From Pontibacillus sp. HMF3514 (GTDB lineage Bacteria > Bacillota > Bacilli > Bacillales > BH030062): DNA of 64,000 bases. Below the pieces are notes generated by a model. That model had not been told where the DNA came from and ran no database searches. It saw only the letters and a program-made list of their open reading frames with translations. The stretch is taken from NCBI RefSeq assembly GCF_009858175.1, contig NZ_CP047393.1:1426001-1490000 (forward strand). The letters are read 5' to 3'. Positions within the stretch are counted from its first letter, which is position 1, and every line of letters starts with the position of its first letter. A program made the position numbers and the translations under genes. Shown here one piece after another: positions 56,613 to 64,000 of the stretch.

Positions 56613-57194
56613 GTGAGTCAGCTTTCTGAAGACCTTGCTTCCGTTCCAATAAAGAAAATCTTAATTTTTTTTACTGGTTTTGCCGTGCTTATATTATTGT
56701 TGACGGAAGAAATGCCGGTAGATTGGGCTGTGCCACCCTTTACAAGTTTGTTATGGGGATATGGGTTATACACCCTTTTCAAAAACGGATCCATTAAAAA
56801 AGGATTGCTATCACTGGGATTAGGTTCTATTCTAATTTTTTCATTTTGGATTTTATCGTCTACTGTGGAGTTGGGATTATTATTAGGGATAATCCTAATA
56901 AGTAGCATTATGTGGAATTACGAATGGTATAAGAAACGATTTGGAATCCAAATGCATGTATTTGATCAGATACTATTGAATGTTCGTACATTTTGGATTT
57001 ATCTTGCTATCCTTCAAATTAGTAATCATATGTGGGGGATGGTAAATTTTTTAGCTATTATATTTATTTTATCTAGTATTACTCAAGTTTTTGTTGATAT
57101 TCGATTGAATAAAAAGTTCAATTGGTTGAACAGTATTGTAGGTATAATTGTCGTCCTACTGGTTGTCATTAATTTTTTATCAAAAGGAGTCTAA
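56613..57194 (+). CDS. Polytopic membrane protein of unknown function
   Basis: 193 residues with about six hydrophobic segments, including KILIFFTGFAVLILLL near the N terminus and LNSIVGIIVVLLVVINFL at the end. Very low in charged residues. GTG start at 56613 after AGAGGTGG. Two small membrane-protein genes follow within 170 bases (57197 and 57357), and the three may be one transcript. I do not recognise a family. Confidence 0.7.
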   Translation: MSQLSEDLASVPIKKILIFFTGFAVLILLLTEEMPVDWAVPPFTSLLWGYGLYTLFKNGSIKKGLLSLGLGSILIFSFWILSSTVELGLLLGIILISSIMWNYEWYKKRFGIQMHVFDQILLNVRTFWIYLAILQISNHMWGMVNFLAIIFILSSITQVFVDIRLNKKFNWLNSIVGIIVVLLVVINFLSKGV

Positions 57195-57196
57195 TC

Positions 57197-57334
57197 ATGT
57201 TTTCTAATATCATGGCAGTTATCTTTTTAGGGTTGGTCGTTTACTTAATTGCTTCTGAGAAGAGTGAAGTTAACTCTAAAATAATTAAAGAGAGTAGAAA
57301 AGAAGCAAGAGCTAAAAAAGATATGCGTATGTAA
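57197..57334 (+). CDS. Small membrane protein (45 aa)
   Basis: 45 codons, ATG at 57197 after AAAAGGAGTCTAATC, starting two bases after the preceding stop. One hydrophobic segment (residues 3-19, IMAVIFLGLVVYLIA) is followed by a strongly basic cytoplasmic tail (KESRKEARAKKDMRM). The form is typical of small single-span proteins. Not assigned to a family. The good ribosome binding site and tight spacing support it as real. Confidence 0.65.
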   Translation: MFSNIMAVIFLGLVVYLIASEKSEVNSKIIKESRKEARAKKDMRM

Positions 57335-57356
57335 AAAATTGTGAAAGGGGATTGCT

Positions 57357-57560
57357 TTGTTAGCCATTTTAGCGAACATCGGATTTACCTTACTTGTGGT
57401 TTATATCATTTACTTGGTCATCAAAAAGAATAAGCGAGACAAATTGATGCTTCATAAAGACAAAACCTCTGAAGAAATTGAAGCGGAACAAAATGTAACA
57501 AGAGAGAAGGCAAAAAGCTGGCGTGTTCCTCCTAATGGTGGTGGCGGTGGAGGAATGTAA
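57357..57560 (+). CDS. Small membrane protein with Gly-rich end (67 aa)
   Basis: 67 codons from TTG at 57357 behind AAAGGGGA. One hydrophobic segment (about 3-23, ILANIGFTLLVVYIIYLVI) then a charged tail with TSEEIEAEQNVTREKAKSW and a C-terminal six-glycine run before Met. Likely a single-span membrane protein with the tail inside. It follows the 45-aa gene by 22 bases. Family unknown. Confidence 0.65.
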   Translation: MLAILANIGFTLLVVYIIYLVIKKNKRDKLMLHKDKTSEEIEAEQNVTREKAKSWRVPPNGGGGGGM

Positions 57561-57616
57561 TTCTCTAAATAAAATGACTGCAACTTCCACATGCTATACC
57601 TTGAGGAGGGATACAT

Positions 57617-57766
57617 GTGACCAAGAAGAAAAAGCGACAAAATCATAATGGCAGTCAAAAGGGGAAACCGACCAGTGATGCGAAAGATGCTGGTAATAAC
57701 GTGATGTCAGCAGAAGAACTTGAAAAAGCCATTCACCCAACCCACACATCCATGAACGATGGATAA
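57617..57766 (+). CDS. Small basic protein (49 aa)
   Basis: 49 codons from GTG at 57617 behind TTGAGGAGGG. Lys-rich N terminus (TKKKKRQNHNGSQKG) then a polar body with MSAEELEKAIHPTHTSMNDG. No membrane segment. A hairpin with a short T tract follows the stop. I do not recognise it. It could be a small acid-soluble or stress-type protein, but that is guesswork. Confidence 0.6.
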   Translation: MTKKKKRQNHNGSQKGKPTSDAKDAGNNVMSAEELEKAIHPTHTSMNDG

Positions 57767-57779
57767 ATGGATGTAGTAA

Positions 57780-57817
57780 AATGTACCGTACTCAACGTGT
57801 GAGCACGGTACATTTGT
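57780..57817 (+). terminator. Intrinsic terminator after the 49-aa gene
   Basis: Stem ATGTACCGT / ACGGTACAT with a modest T-rich tail. Confidence 0.65.
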
Positions 57818-57818
57818 T

Positions 57819-58034
57819 TTAACTTTGGTTGTCACAGTAAATAATCATAGCTTTACGCAAGTATTGGGAGAATCCCTCTCCATGTTTATCAATGTATTTG
57901 GTGAATCGTGGGTCGTCGACATATAGGGCAGCTAAGCCACGATATATCTCCAAGCTACAATCGTAAAAGTAATCAGTGATAAATTGTTTCCAATTGCCAA
58001 CAAGATCATCGTAGACTATTACGTAACGTGAGAG
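57819..58034 (-). pseudogene. Truncated TipAS (antibiotic-binding) domain fragment
   Basis: About 71 codons on the minus strand lacking any start, ending TAA at 57819-57821. The sequence (VYDDLVGNWKQFITDYFY, DCSLEIYRGLAALYVDDPRF, TKYIDKHGEGFSQYLRKAM) resembles the C-terminal part of TipAS domains in MerR-type thiopeptide-sensing regulators. It begins directly after the DinB gene stop codon and in the same frame. The MerR half is absent. Called a remnant by homology to a remembered pattern. Confidence 0.65.
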
Positions 58035-58562
58035 TCAACTTCCATTTTGCTTTTTTAATGCTTTTTTCAAAAGTCGTATTTGTCCTCTGTGATTTAGTTC
58101 ATCCTCCATAACGTGGTACCACATGAAATGATAATTATAAGATACACCGTGAGGCCACTTGTACTCTTCCCAAAGCCATTGATCAGGCTTTTGTTGAAGC
58201 TCATGTTGTGTTTTTTCACGAATGAATGTTAAAAGTTCTATGTAATAGTCAACCGTGTTTCCTTGTATTTCTTTTCCTTTTTCCCCGAGTACAAGCGTTG
58301 GCTCCCACACTTCCCACTCTTCTTTAGTAAAATCTCTTCCTTCAAATGTTATAAGTTGATGAGCTTTTTCTATTCCAGCTATGTGCTGTAATAAGGAACC
58401 GATTGAGTTCTGAAATGAGGAGGGGCGTTGGTCGAGTTCTTGTGGTGTTAAATCTCTAATCTCCGATAAGGTTACATCCCGAGTGTGGTCTAGCATAGAT
58501 ACAAGGACTCCGATCTGAGGTGCATAATCCTTAATTGGTTGAATTCGATAATCAATAGACAT
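58035..58562 (-). CDS. DinB family protein
   Basis: 175 residues with the DinB/YfiT four-helix fold. The metal-binding histidines are His in GSLLQHIAGIE (near 63) and the pair in WYHVMEDELNHRGQI (near 149 and 157). DinB-like enzymes include thiol-dependent transferases such as bacillithiol S-transferases. Whether this protein uses bacillithiol is unknown. Start follows AAAGGAGAGAATAT. The following frame is an in-frame TipAS remnant after its stop. Confidence 0.85.
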   Translation of the reverse strand: MSIDYRIQPIKDYAPQIGVLVSMLDHTRDVTLSEIRDLTPQELDQRPSSFQNSIGSLLQHIAGIEKAHQLITFEGRDFTKEEWEVWEPTLVLGEKGKEIQGNTVDYYIELLTFIREKTQHELQQKPDQWLWEEYKWPHGVSYNYHFMWYHVMEDELNHRGQIRLLKKALKKQNGS

Positions 58563-58714
58563 ATATTCTCTCCTTTCAAGTATAGTTCAGTGTACAGGAG
58601 GGATTTTATAAATTATAGTCTCTTATTTTAATGAAAATAATGGTAGAATAAAGGTGTACATATAATGCATAACATTTGCTGAATGCCATAATTCTAGATA
58701 TGATTTTGATAAGA

Positions 58715-58751
58715 AAAGAGCTAAAGGTTATCCTTTGGCTCTTTTTTTACC
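58715..58751 (+). terminator. Orphan intrinsic terminator
   Basis: A 13-base stem (AAAGAGCTAAAGG / CCTTTGGCTCTTT, one G-U) with seven T residues. No plus-strand gene precedes it within 900 bases. It may end a small RNA starting near 58650 (TAGAAT at about 58645 is a possible -10), or serve as a leader attenuator for the gene at 58825. Confidence 0.6.
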
Positions 58752-58824
58752 GCATTATTTATATTGAATGCAATCAAATTGGGAATACAATCTAAAGAAA
58801 TGAAATGAAAGGAGTATTATTAAA

Positions 58825-59844
58825 ATGGCTGAACAAAATGAACAAATTGTATTAGCAAAACGTCCTGAAGGAATGCCTTCTGAAGAAAACTTTACTTATG
58901 AACAAATAGAGGTGAAAGCACCTCAAAAGGGCGAGGTTGTCGTTCGCAGTCTTTATATTTCCGTAGACCCTTATATGCGTGGTCGCATGAATGATCAAAA
59001 ATCTTATATAGAACCTTTTAAAGTAGATGAGGTCATTTCCGGTGGCGTTGTGGGCGAAGTCGTGGAATCTGAAGATGATGAACTGCAAGTCGGGGACAAA
59101 GTCTTCGGCATGATTGGATGGCGTCGTTTTAATACTGTACCAGCAAGTCAGCTTAGAAAAGTTGATGGGGAACGTGCTCCATTGAGTGCTTATCTAGGTG
59201 CACTTGGTTTAACAGGATTAACAGCTTATTTTGGATTAATGGAGATTGGTAAGCCAAAAGAAGGGGAAACGGTTGTTGTTTCTGGTGCAGCTGGAGCTGT
59301 CGGAATGATCGTGGGGCAAATCGCTAAAAATCAGGGAGCCCATGTGGTTGGTATTGCAGGATCAGATGAAAAAGTAGACTATATCGTGAGTGAACTTGGC
59401 TTTGATGCGGGAGTTAACTATAAAACGGTAGAGAACATTCAAGATGCATTGTTTGGTTTATGTCCAAATGGTGTAGATGTGTATTTTGATAATGTAGGTG
59501 GAGAGATATCAGATGCAGTGTTAAACCTTCTGAACTCCTTTGCGCGTATCCCACTTTGTGGCGCTATTTCTTCCTATAATAGAACAGATGGAGATTTAGG
59601 TCCACGTGTTCAAACGAAGTTGTTGAAGAGTCGTGCTTTAATGCAAGCCTTTATCGTCGGTGATTTTGCAGAGCGTTTCCCTGAAGGGATTAAACAACTT
59701 GGAACATGGTTAGCTGAAGGAAAACTAAAATACGAAGAGACGATCACAGAAGGATTTGACCAGATTCCAGAAGCATTTCTTGGTTTATTTGAAGGAAATA
59801 ACTTAGGAAAACAGCTTGTAAAGGTTGCAGATCCGAAATATTAA
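58825..59844 (+). CDS. NADP-dependent oxidoreductase (MDR, YfmJ/prostaglandin reductase-like)
   Basis: 339 residues of the zinc-free medium-chain dehydrogenase/reductase group. SVDPYMRGRMND near residue 50 and the nucleotide-binding loop SGAAGAVGMIVGQIAK near 155 are clear. VDVYFDNVGGEISDAVL follows. Members reduce alpha,beta-unsaturated ketones and aldehydes, giving protection from reactive carbonyls. Start follows AAAGGAGTATTATTAAA. It is followed by a bidirectional terminator. The nearest known protein by layout is B. subtilis YfmJ. Confidence 0.9.
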   Translation: MAEQNEQIVLAKRPEGMPSEENFTYEQIEVKAPQKGEVVVRSLYISVDPYMRGRMNDQKSYIEPFKVDEVISGGVVGEVVESEDDELQVGDKVFGMIGWRRFNTVPASQLRKVDGERAPLSAYLGALGLTGLTAYFGLMEIGKPKEGETVVVSGAAGAVGMIVGQIAKNQGAHVVGIAGSDEKVDYIVSELGFDAGVNYKTVENIQDALFGLCPNGVDVYFDNVGGEISDAVLNLLNSFARIPLCGAISSYNRTDGDLGPRVQTKLLKSRALMQAFIVGDFAERFPEGIKQLGTWLAEGKLKYEETITEGFDQIPEAFLGLFEGNNLGKQLVKVADPKY

Positions 59845-59850
59845 GTAAAG

Positions 59851-59884
59851 ACAAGCCAGGCGAATAATTGCCTGGCTTGTTTTA
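59851..59884. terminator. Bidirectional terminator
   Basis: An 11-bp perfect stem (ACAAGCCAGGC / GCCTGGCTTGT) with T residues on the plus strand, between convergent genes. Confidence 0.85.
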
Positions 59885-60124
59885 TGAGGTCTTCTCTTTA
59901 TCTAACCATTTTGAATATTGAGCTGTTATCATTATGGCTGTTAACAGCACTAAGAGCAGTAATACTACCCAAATGGCTAGTAAGCCTGGTGTGAATGTTT
60001 CCATGTCTTTAGCATGTAAAACAACCCAGGTGCCAAATCCGAAGAATAGCGCGTAAAGTAAAACGGCTGGAACCAACAAGACAATTTTCTTGATGAGACG
60101 ATTATAGGATGACTTCTTTGTCAT
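59882..60124 (-). CDS. Small two-span membrane protein
   Basis: 80 residues with two hydrophobic segments (about 13-33 and 45-67) and basic ends (TKKSSYNRLIKK; YSKWLDKEK). ATG follows AAAGGAGAATGACAT. It starts 18 bases after the nuclease gene stop, so it is likely co-transcribed. No family recognised. Confidence 0.65.
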   Translation of the reverse strand: MTKKSSYNRLIKKIVLLVPAVLLYALFFGFGTWVVLHAKDMETFTPGLLAIWVVLLLLVLLTAIMITAQYSKWLDKEKTS

Positions 60125-60142
60125 ATGTCATTCTCCTTTTCC

Positions 60143-60904
60143 TTACGGTAATGTCTCGCACACAACTCCATCTTGATCTCGGTCAAGGCGATGAGGATCA
60201 TCACTTGGACCACCTGCAGCTTCAAAGAAAGCTTGAGCTACAATTTGTTTTTGGAAATCACCACAATCCCGATCAGGGCCATCTGGTGCATAAGGGAGGG
60301 AGATGTTTGATTGACTTGAATCAGGTTGTTTCTTTTTATCCTTGATAGCCTCATCATGAAAGCCATCTTCCTGTACATAATCAGGGTTGCTCCAGATTCC
60401 CCTAGAGCTTTTCTTTGCATCTTGTTCTGCTTTTCTTAATTCTTCGACATACTTATCATTTGGTGGATAGACGTATGCAACACGTGCTAAACCATTTTGA
60501 ACCACTAGCTTATTGTACATTTCTCCGTTTACATAAACATAGGCAAGAATACGATCGTACTTATCTCGCTTCGTTGTACCAATTTCTAACTTGATTTGTT
60601 TTCCTGATAGCTTTTCTTTAGCGAATTGACTCGCCTCAGGTCCATAAGGTTGAACGGGTTTGTCAGGGTGTTTCGTTTCAGGTGTATCGATTAGTAACAT
60701 GCGTACGGTTTCTTCGCTGCCATCCATTTGGACTGAAATTGTGTCACCATCAACAACTTTTTCAACTTTTGCCTTGATAAGGCTTTGTTGTTCGGTTGTT
60801 TTTTTTGATTGTGATTGTTTACTTTCTTGTTTCACTTCTGTACATCCCGCAAGGATTAATATAGAGGAAAATAAGATAAGTGCAATGTTCTTAAAAGCGT
60901 GCAT
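60143..60904 (-). CDS. Lipoprotein thermonuclease (SNase) with Excalibur domain
   Basis: 253 residues. The lipobox LILAGC puts the lipid-anchored cysteine at 21. A staphylococcal nuclease domain (about 43-180) shows VVDGDTISV, MLLIDTPETKHP, the YGPEASQFAKEKLSG helix, KRDKYDRILAYVYV and NGLARVAYVYPP with the catalytic Arg and Glu residues. A C-terminal Excalibur calcium-binding motif (DRDCGDFQKQ ... DRDQDGVVCE) follows. Extracellular membrane-bound nuclease, resembling B. subtilis YncB. ATG at 60904 is chosen because AAGGAG precedes it; the in-frame ATG at 60940 would mask the signal. Leads a two-gene operon. Confidence 0.92.
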   Translation of the reverse strand: MHAFKNIALILFSSILILAGCTEVKQESKQSQSKKTTEQQSLIKAKVEKVVDGDTISVQMDGSEETVRMLLIDTPETKHPDKPVQPYGPEASQFAKEKLSGKQIKLEIGTTKRDKYDRILAYVYVNGEMYNKLVVQNGLARVAYVYPPNDKYVEELRKAEQDAKKSSRGIWSNPDYVQEDGFHDEAIKDKKKQPDSSQSNISLPYAPDGPDRDCGDFQKQIVAQAFFEAAGGPSDDPHRLDRDQDGVVCETLP

Positions 60905-61084
60905 ATGTAAGCTCCTTAATTCTTTGGTGTTATGTACCACTTTAATAGATTTCGAAGCGGGATGCTAGTCTTATAGGTAATTACCTTAAATGACGAAATT
61001 TTAGAGTTTTCATACTTTTTGATTTATTCCGGTTAATGAAATAGTTTACACTTATCTTAATGGATGTAGAAAGGGGAATGTAAA

Positions 61085-62212
61085 GTGTACGCAATTGTAA
61101 ATGCGAGTGGGTTTAATGGTAAAGGAGATAAATTTGAACAACAAACGATTTTGATAAAAGAAGGTAAGCTTGAGCGAGTAGATAGCTCAAAAGAATTTCC
61201 GGAAGGTTATGAAGTAATAGATGCAACTGGAAAAGTGATAACACCTGGGTTAATAGATGTACATACACATATTGGTGTTTTTGAACAAGGAATCGGAAAT
61301 GAAGGTCATGATTTTAATGAAACGAGCAGCGCAACAACCGCTCAAATACGTGCACTAGATGGAATAAATCCTTTTGATCAGGGATTTGAAGATGCAAGAC
61401 AAGGGGGAGTAACCACGGTTCAAATCCTTCCAGGGAGTGCTAATGTAATTGGTGGAGAGATGGCGATCGTGAAAACAGCTGGCACTGTAGTGGATGAGAT
61501 GGTTGTTCAAGCCCCGTCAGGACTGAAAGCAGCTACTGGTGAAAACCCAAAGCGTGTTCATGGAGGTAAAGGTAATCTACCTACAACAAGAATGGGGGTA
61601 GCAGCTTTACTCCGTCAAAAACTTATAGAAGCTCAAAACTATTTAGAGAATAAAGAAGATAAAGACCGAAACCTAGAGCTTGAACAGATTGCTAAAGTCC
61701 TTGAAAAGAAGATTCCATTACGTGTTCATGCTCATAGAGCGGAAGATATCGCAACAGTCTTACGGGTGAAAAACGAATTTAATATTGATGTGACAATAGA
61801 ACATGGTACAGAAGGCCATTTAATGACTGACTTCATTGCTAAGCATAATGTTAGTATAGCTGTCGGCCCGACCATGACATCACGCTCAAAAGTAGAACTT
61901 GTTAACCGTGGCTGGCACACCCTTCCTGCTTTTGCAGAAGCAAATATTCCTTTTGCCATTACAACTGACCACCCTGTAGTAACGATTGAACATCTTATGA
62001 CAAGTGCCATTATGTCCGTTAAACACGGATTAGATGAATCGATTGCCATGAAGGCATTAACATTAAATGCAGCGAAGCACTTAGGTATAGACAATCGAGT
62101 AGGGTCTCTAGAAGAAGGGAAAGATGCTGACATCGTCTTTTGGAGTGGAGATCCTTTTGACTTACGAAACTCTGTTGAACGTACCATGATAGATGGGCGT
62201 TGGGTATTTTAA
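61085..62212 (+). CDS. Amidohydrolase family protein
   Basis: 375 residues of the amidohydrolase superfamily, imidazolonepropionase-like branch. GLIDVHTHIG near 57 supplies the two metal-binding His, followed by HAHRAEDI near 215, IEHGTEGH near 238 and TTDHPV near 294. Cytoplasmic. GTG at 61085 follows AAAGGGGAATGTAAA. It is followed 39 bases later by a DmpA-type aminopeptidase gene; together they may degrade a peptide-like or cyclic amide substrate. That idea rests on adjacency only. Confidence 0.85.
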   Translation: MYAIVNASGFNGKGDKFEQQTILIKEGKLERVDSSKEFPEGYEVIDATGKVITPGLIDVHTHIGVFEQGIGNEGHDFNETSSATTAQIRALDGINPFDQGFEDARQGGVTTVQILPGSANVIGGEMAIVKTAGTVVDEMVVQAPSGLKAATGENPKRVHGGKGNLPTTRMGVAALLRQKLIEAQNYLENKEDKDRNLELEQIAKVLEKKIPLRVHAHRAEDIATVLRVKNEFNIDVTIEHGTEGHLMTDFIAKHNVSIAVGPTMTSRSKVELVNRGWHTLPAFAEANIPFAITTDHPVVTIEHLMTSAIMSVKHGLDESIAMKALTLNAAKHLGIDNRVGSLEEGKDADIVFWSGDPFDLRNSVERTMIDGRWVF

Positions 62213-62251
62213 TAAATCATTTCCCAGGCAATGAGTGAGGAGGAAACGGTT

Positions 62252-63286
62252 GTGAAGAATCGAAGAAAAGCTAGGGATCTAGGGATACAAATCGGATCTT
62301 TATCAGTTGGAGAACGTAATCAAATTACTGATGTGCCTGGTGTTAAAGTGGGGCATGTTACTTTATCTCGAGAATTAGAAGATCAAGAAGTTATACAAAC
62401 AGGCGTAACAGCCGTTTTACCACACGAAGGGCATCTTTTTTATGAAAAGGTGCCTGCTGCATGTTATGTGTTAAATGGCTTTGGAAAAACGGCTGGGCTC
62501 GTTCAAGTTGAAGAACTTGGTAATTTAGAAGCACCCATAATGCTTACGAACACATTTGCGATTGGGGCTGTATTGGATGGAACACTTGATTATATGTTGA
62601 AACAAACACCTGAAGTGGGTGATACAACAGGGACGATTAATCTTGTCGTAGGCGAATGCAATGATAGTTATTTAAATTCTATCCGGAAGCGATCCGTGAA
62701 ACCAGAGCATGCAAATTTAGCCATTGAGAATGCTAGCGCTTCTTTTGAAGAAGGTGCTATTGGAGCTGGTACCGGTATGATGTGCTTTCAGTACAAAGGT
62801 GGTATTGGGAGTTCTTCAAGAAAAGTAGAGGATTGGCATGTTGGGGTTCTCGTGAACAGTAACTTTGGTCGTAGGGAAGAGTTTCGATACGCAAATTACA
62901 TTACTTCGAGTGTTGATCAAGACGTTCCAGATGGATCCATTATGATTATCATTGCTACGGATGCTCCATTAGATAGTCGTCAGTTAAAACGTTTATCTAA
63001 AAGGGCATCGGTGGGTCTTGGACGAATTGGATCTCATATCCATCACGGAAGTGGCGATATTATCATAGCTTTTTCGAATTCGAATCGAGTAGATCAATTT
63101 TCAGAAGATCAAGTTAGAAAGTTTACAAGTATTCAAGACAGTCATCCTATTATGAATACCTTGTTTCAGGCTGTTGCTGAAGCGACAGAAGAAGCCGTTT
63201 TGAATTCTTTAACCAGTGCTCACACCACTGAAGGTCGGAAGGGACATAGAGGTGAGGCTCTTCCTTATGAATTATTGAAAAAATAA
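62252..63286 (+). CDS. P1 family aminopeptidase (DmpA/BapA-like)
   Basis: 344 residues from GTG at 62252, eight bases after GAGGAGG; an in-frame ATG at 62231 precedes that site. ITDVPGVKVGHVTL at the start, EGAIGAGTGMMCFQYKGGIG and SSSRKV match peptidase family S58, which cleaves itself before a catalytic Ser (here the first Ser of GSSSR). Acts on N-terminal small, D- or beta-amino acid residues. Likely co-transcribed with the preceding amidohydrolase. Confidence 0.9.
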   Translation: MKNRRKARDLGIQIGSLSVGERNQITDVPGVKVGHVTLSRELEDQEVIQTGVTAVLPHEGHLFYEKVPAACYVLNGFGKTAGLVQVEELGNLEAPIMLTNTFAIGAVLDGTLDYMLKQTPEVGDTTGTINLVVGECNDSYLNSIRKRSVKPEHANLAIENASASFEEGAIGAGTGMMCFQYKGGIGSSSRKVEDWHVGVLVNSNFGRREEFRYANYITSSVDQDVPDGSIMIIIATDAPLDSRQLKRLSKRASVGLGRIGSHIHHGSGDIIIAFSNSNRVDQFSEDQVRKFTSIQDSHPIMNTLFQAVAEATEEAVLNSLTSAHTTEGRKGHRGEALPYELLKK

Positions 63287-63353
63287 TAAAAATTTTGATC
63301 ATTTGTGAAACCATTAGTAGGTTATATCGTACATATTGCGTGAGGTGAGGAAA

Positions 63354-63728
63354 ATGGGAATACAAGGACCGGGGCCGGGATTTGGTTTATTTAGTATAGT
63401 ACCTTATTTTATTGGTGCAGTTTTTATTATTATCGTTGTTATTTTTATTGTGACAGCTGTTAAAGGGATTAGGCAATGGAGCAATAACAACAAACAGCCC
63501 GTATTAACCGTGAATGCAAAAGTCATTTCAAAACGTACTCAAGTAAGAGGGCGAAACAATAATAATATGAATTCCACACGTACATACTATTTCGTTACCT
63601 TTGAAGTAGAAAGCGGTGACCGAATGGAGCTTCAAGTGGACGGTCAAGAGTATGGCATGCTAGCAGAAGGCGATGTCGGTTCATTAACGTTTCAAGGTAC
63701 TCGTTATAAAAATTTTGAAAGAATGTAA
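63354..63728 (+). CDS. DUF2500 family membrane protein
   Basis: 124 residues. A Gly/Pro-rich N terminus and one hydrophobic segment (about 13-37, IVPYFIGAVFIIIVVIFIV) are followed by a soluble domain with LTVNAKVISKRTQVRGR, YYFVTFEVESGDRMELQVDGQEYG and LTFQGTRYKNFER, the DUF2500 pattern. Function unknown. ATG at 63354 follows GTGAGGTGAGG; a TTG at 63336 is further upstream without a site. Monocistronic. Confidence 0.85.
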   Translation: MGIQGPGPGFGLFSIVPYFIGAVFIIIVVIFIVTAVKGIRQWSNNNKQPVLTVNAKVISKRTQVRGRNNNNMNSTRTYYFVTFEVESGDRMELQVDGQEYGMLAEGDVGSLTFQGTRYKNFERM

Positions 63729-63739
63729 TGATAATAATA

Positions 63740-63770
63740 AATCCTCCAGTGTTTCTGGAGGATTTTTATT
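63740..63770. terminator. Bidirectional terminator
   Basis: A 10-bp perfect stem (AATCCTCCAG / CTGGAGGATT) with T-run, between convergent genes. Confidence 0.85.
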
Positions 63771-63775
63771 ATGGC

Positions 63776-64000
63776 TTATAAATCTTGTTTAGAAGGTGGG
63801 GCCATAAATTCAGGTCCTACTGGATTTTCGATGTTGCGAACAAGAATTTCATCAATAGCTTTTTGAGTATCTTGATCTATCTTAAAATCCATAACCTCAT
63901 CAATTGGATTCATTTGCTCTGGTCGTCTTCCGCCCCATAGAGCAGTACCTGTTCCTGGTTGGTCTAAGATGAAACGTAGAGCTAAATGAATGATGCGTTT
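63776..64000 (-). CDS. Aldo/keto reductase (C-terminal part, truncated by window edge)
   Basis: The last 74 codons of a minus-strand gene that runs off the right edge, stop at 63776-63778. HLALRFILDQPGTGTALWGG and RRPEQMNPIDEV are typical of the C-terminal barrel and cofactor-proximal segment of aldo/keto reductases, followed by the usual EILVRNIENPVGPEF tail. An NADPH-dependent oxidoreductase is expected. Substrate unknown. Confidence 0.8.
   Translation of the reverse strand, partial: KRIIHLALRFILDQPGTGTALWGGRRPEQMNPIDEVMDFKIDQDTQKAIDEILVRNIENPVGPEFMAPPSKQDL

Overview
This window is chromosomal DNA from a low-GC Gram-positive bacterium of the family Bacillaceae. The evidence is the many Bacillus-type genes (hutPHUIG, spo0M, YflT-type stress protein, ThiT behind a TPP riboswitch, FdhF with a DUF1641 partner), strong AGGAGG-like ribosome binding sites, frequent TTG and GTG starts, and U-rich intrinsic terminators. 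Two BCCT-type osmolyte transporters, an NhaC-type antiporter and an S-layer-anchored cell-wall enzyme point to a moderately halophilic genus such as Halobacillus, Pontibacillus or Thalassobacillus. That genus guess is inference. I see no rRNA, tRNA, CRISPR array, transposase or prophage.

Layout. 1-7.8 kb: housekeeping enzymes (2'-5' RNA ligase-like, GNAT, aldehyde dehydrogenase, soluble chemoreceptor, alpha/beta hydrolase), a frameshifted ceramidase-family gene, a kinase-like protein and decayed gene fragments. 7.8-13.9 kb: the histidine utilization operon hutPHUIG on the minus strand, with a sigma-A promoter overlapped by a cre-like site and a HutP-type UAG array plus terminator between hutP and hutH. 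14-18.5 kb: two paralogous 3D-domain cell-wall proteins flanking an Xaa-Pro peptidase and murB. 18.8-25.6 kb: two closely related BCCT transporters bracketing a DUF1028 protein, an alpha/beta hydrolase and a flavin reductase-like protein, then cysteine dioxygenase. 25.7-30.1 kb: DUF4269, an ECF sigma/anti-sigma pair, NhaC, an Mpo1-like protein and a stress protein with a sigma-B promoter.

30.3-36.3 kb is an export and communication region. It holds an NlpC/P60-SLH protein, an NprR-like RRNPP receptor with a 41-codon secreted peptide gene directly behind it, a subtilisin and a CAP-domain lipoprotein. It also holds the first copy of a roughly 600-bp structured repeat. 36.4-45.5 kb: riboswitch-controlled thiT, a possible signalling protein, an acyl-CoA dehydrogenase, a sensory cluster (REC protein, Cache-PAS hybrid histidine kinase, LytTR regulator), and a transporter behind an unidentified leader RNA with a terminator. 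45.6-50.4 kb: the second copy of the 600-bp repeat, spo0M, a second repeat family with tandem 52-bp double-hairpin units, an HD-GYP protein and a small ArsR-type regulator. 50.4-64 kb: ferritin-like, beta-lactamase-like and NUDIX proteins, decayed S41 peptidase and TipAS-domain fragments, a formate dehydrogenase with its DUF1641 partner, small membrane proteins, a nuclease, an amidohydrolase, a DmpA-type peptidase and a truncated aldo/keto reductase.

The best candidates for something undescribed are the peptide-receptor pair at 31.8-33.2 kb, the paired 600-bp structured elements with their double-hairpin module, and the leader RNA at 43.86-43.99 kb.
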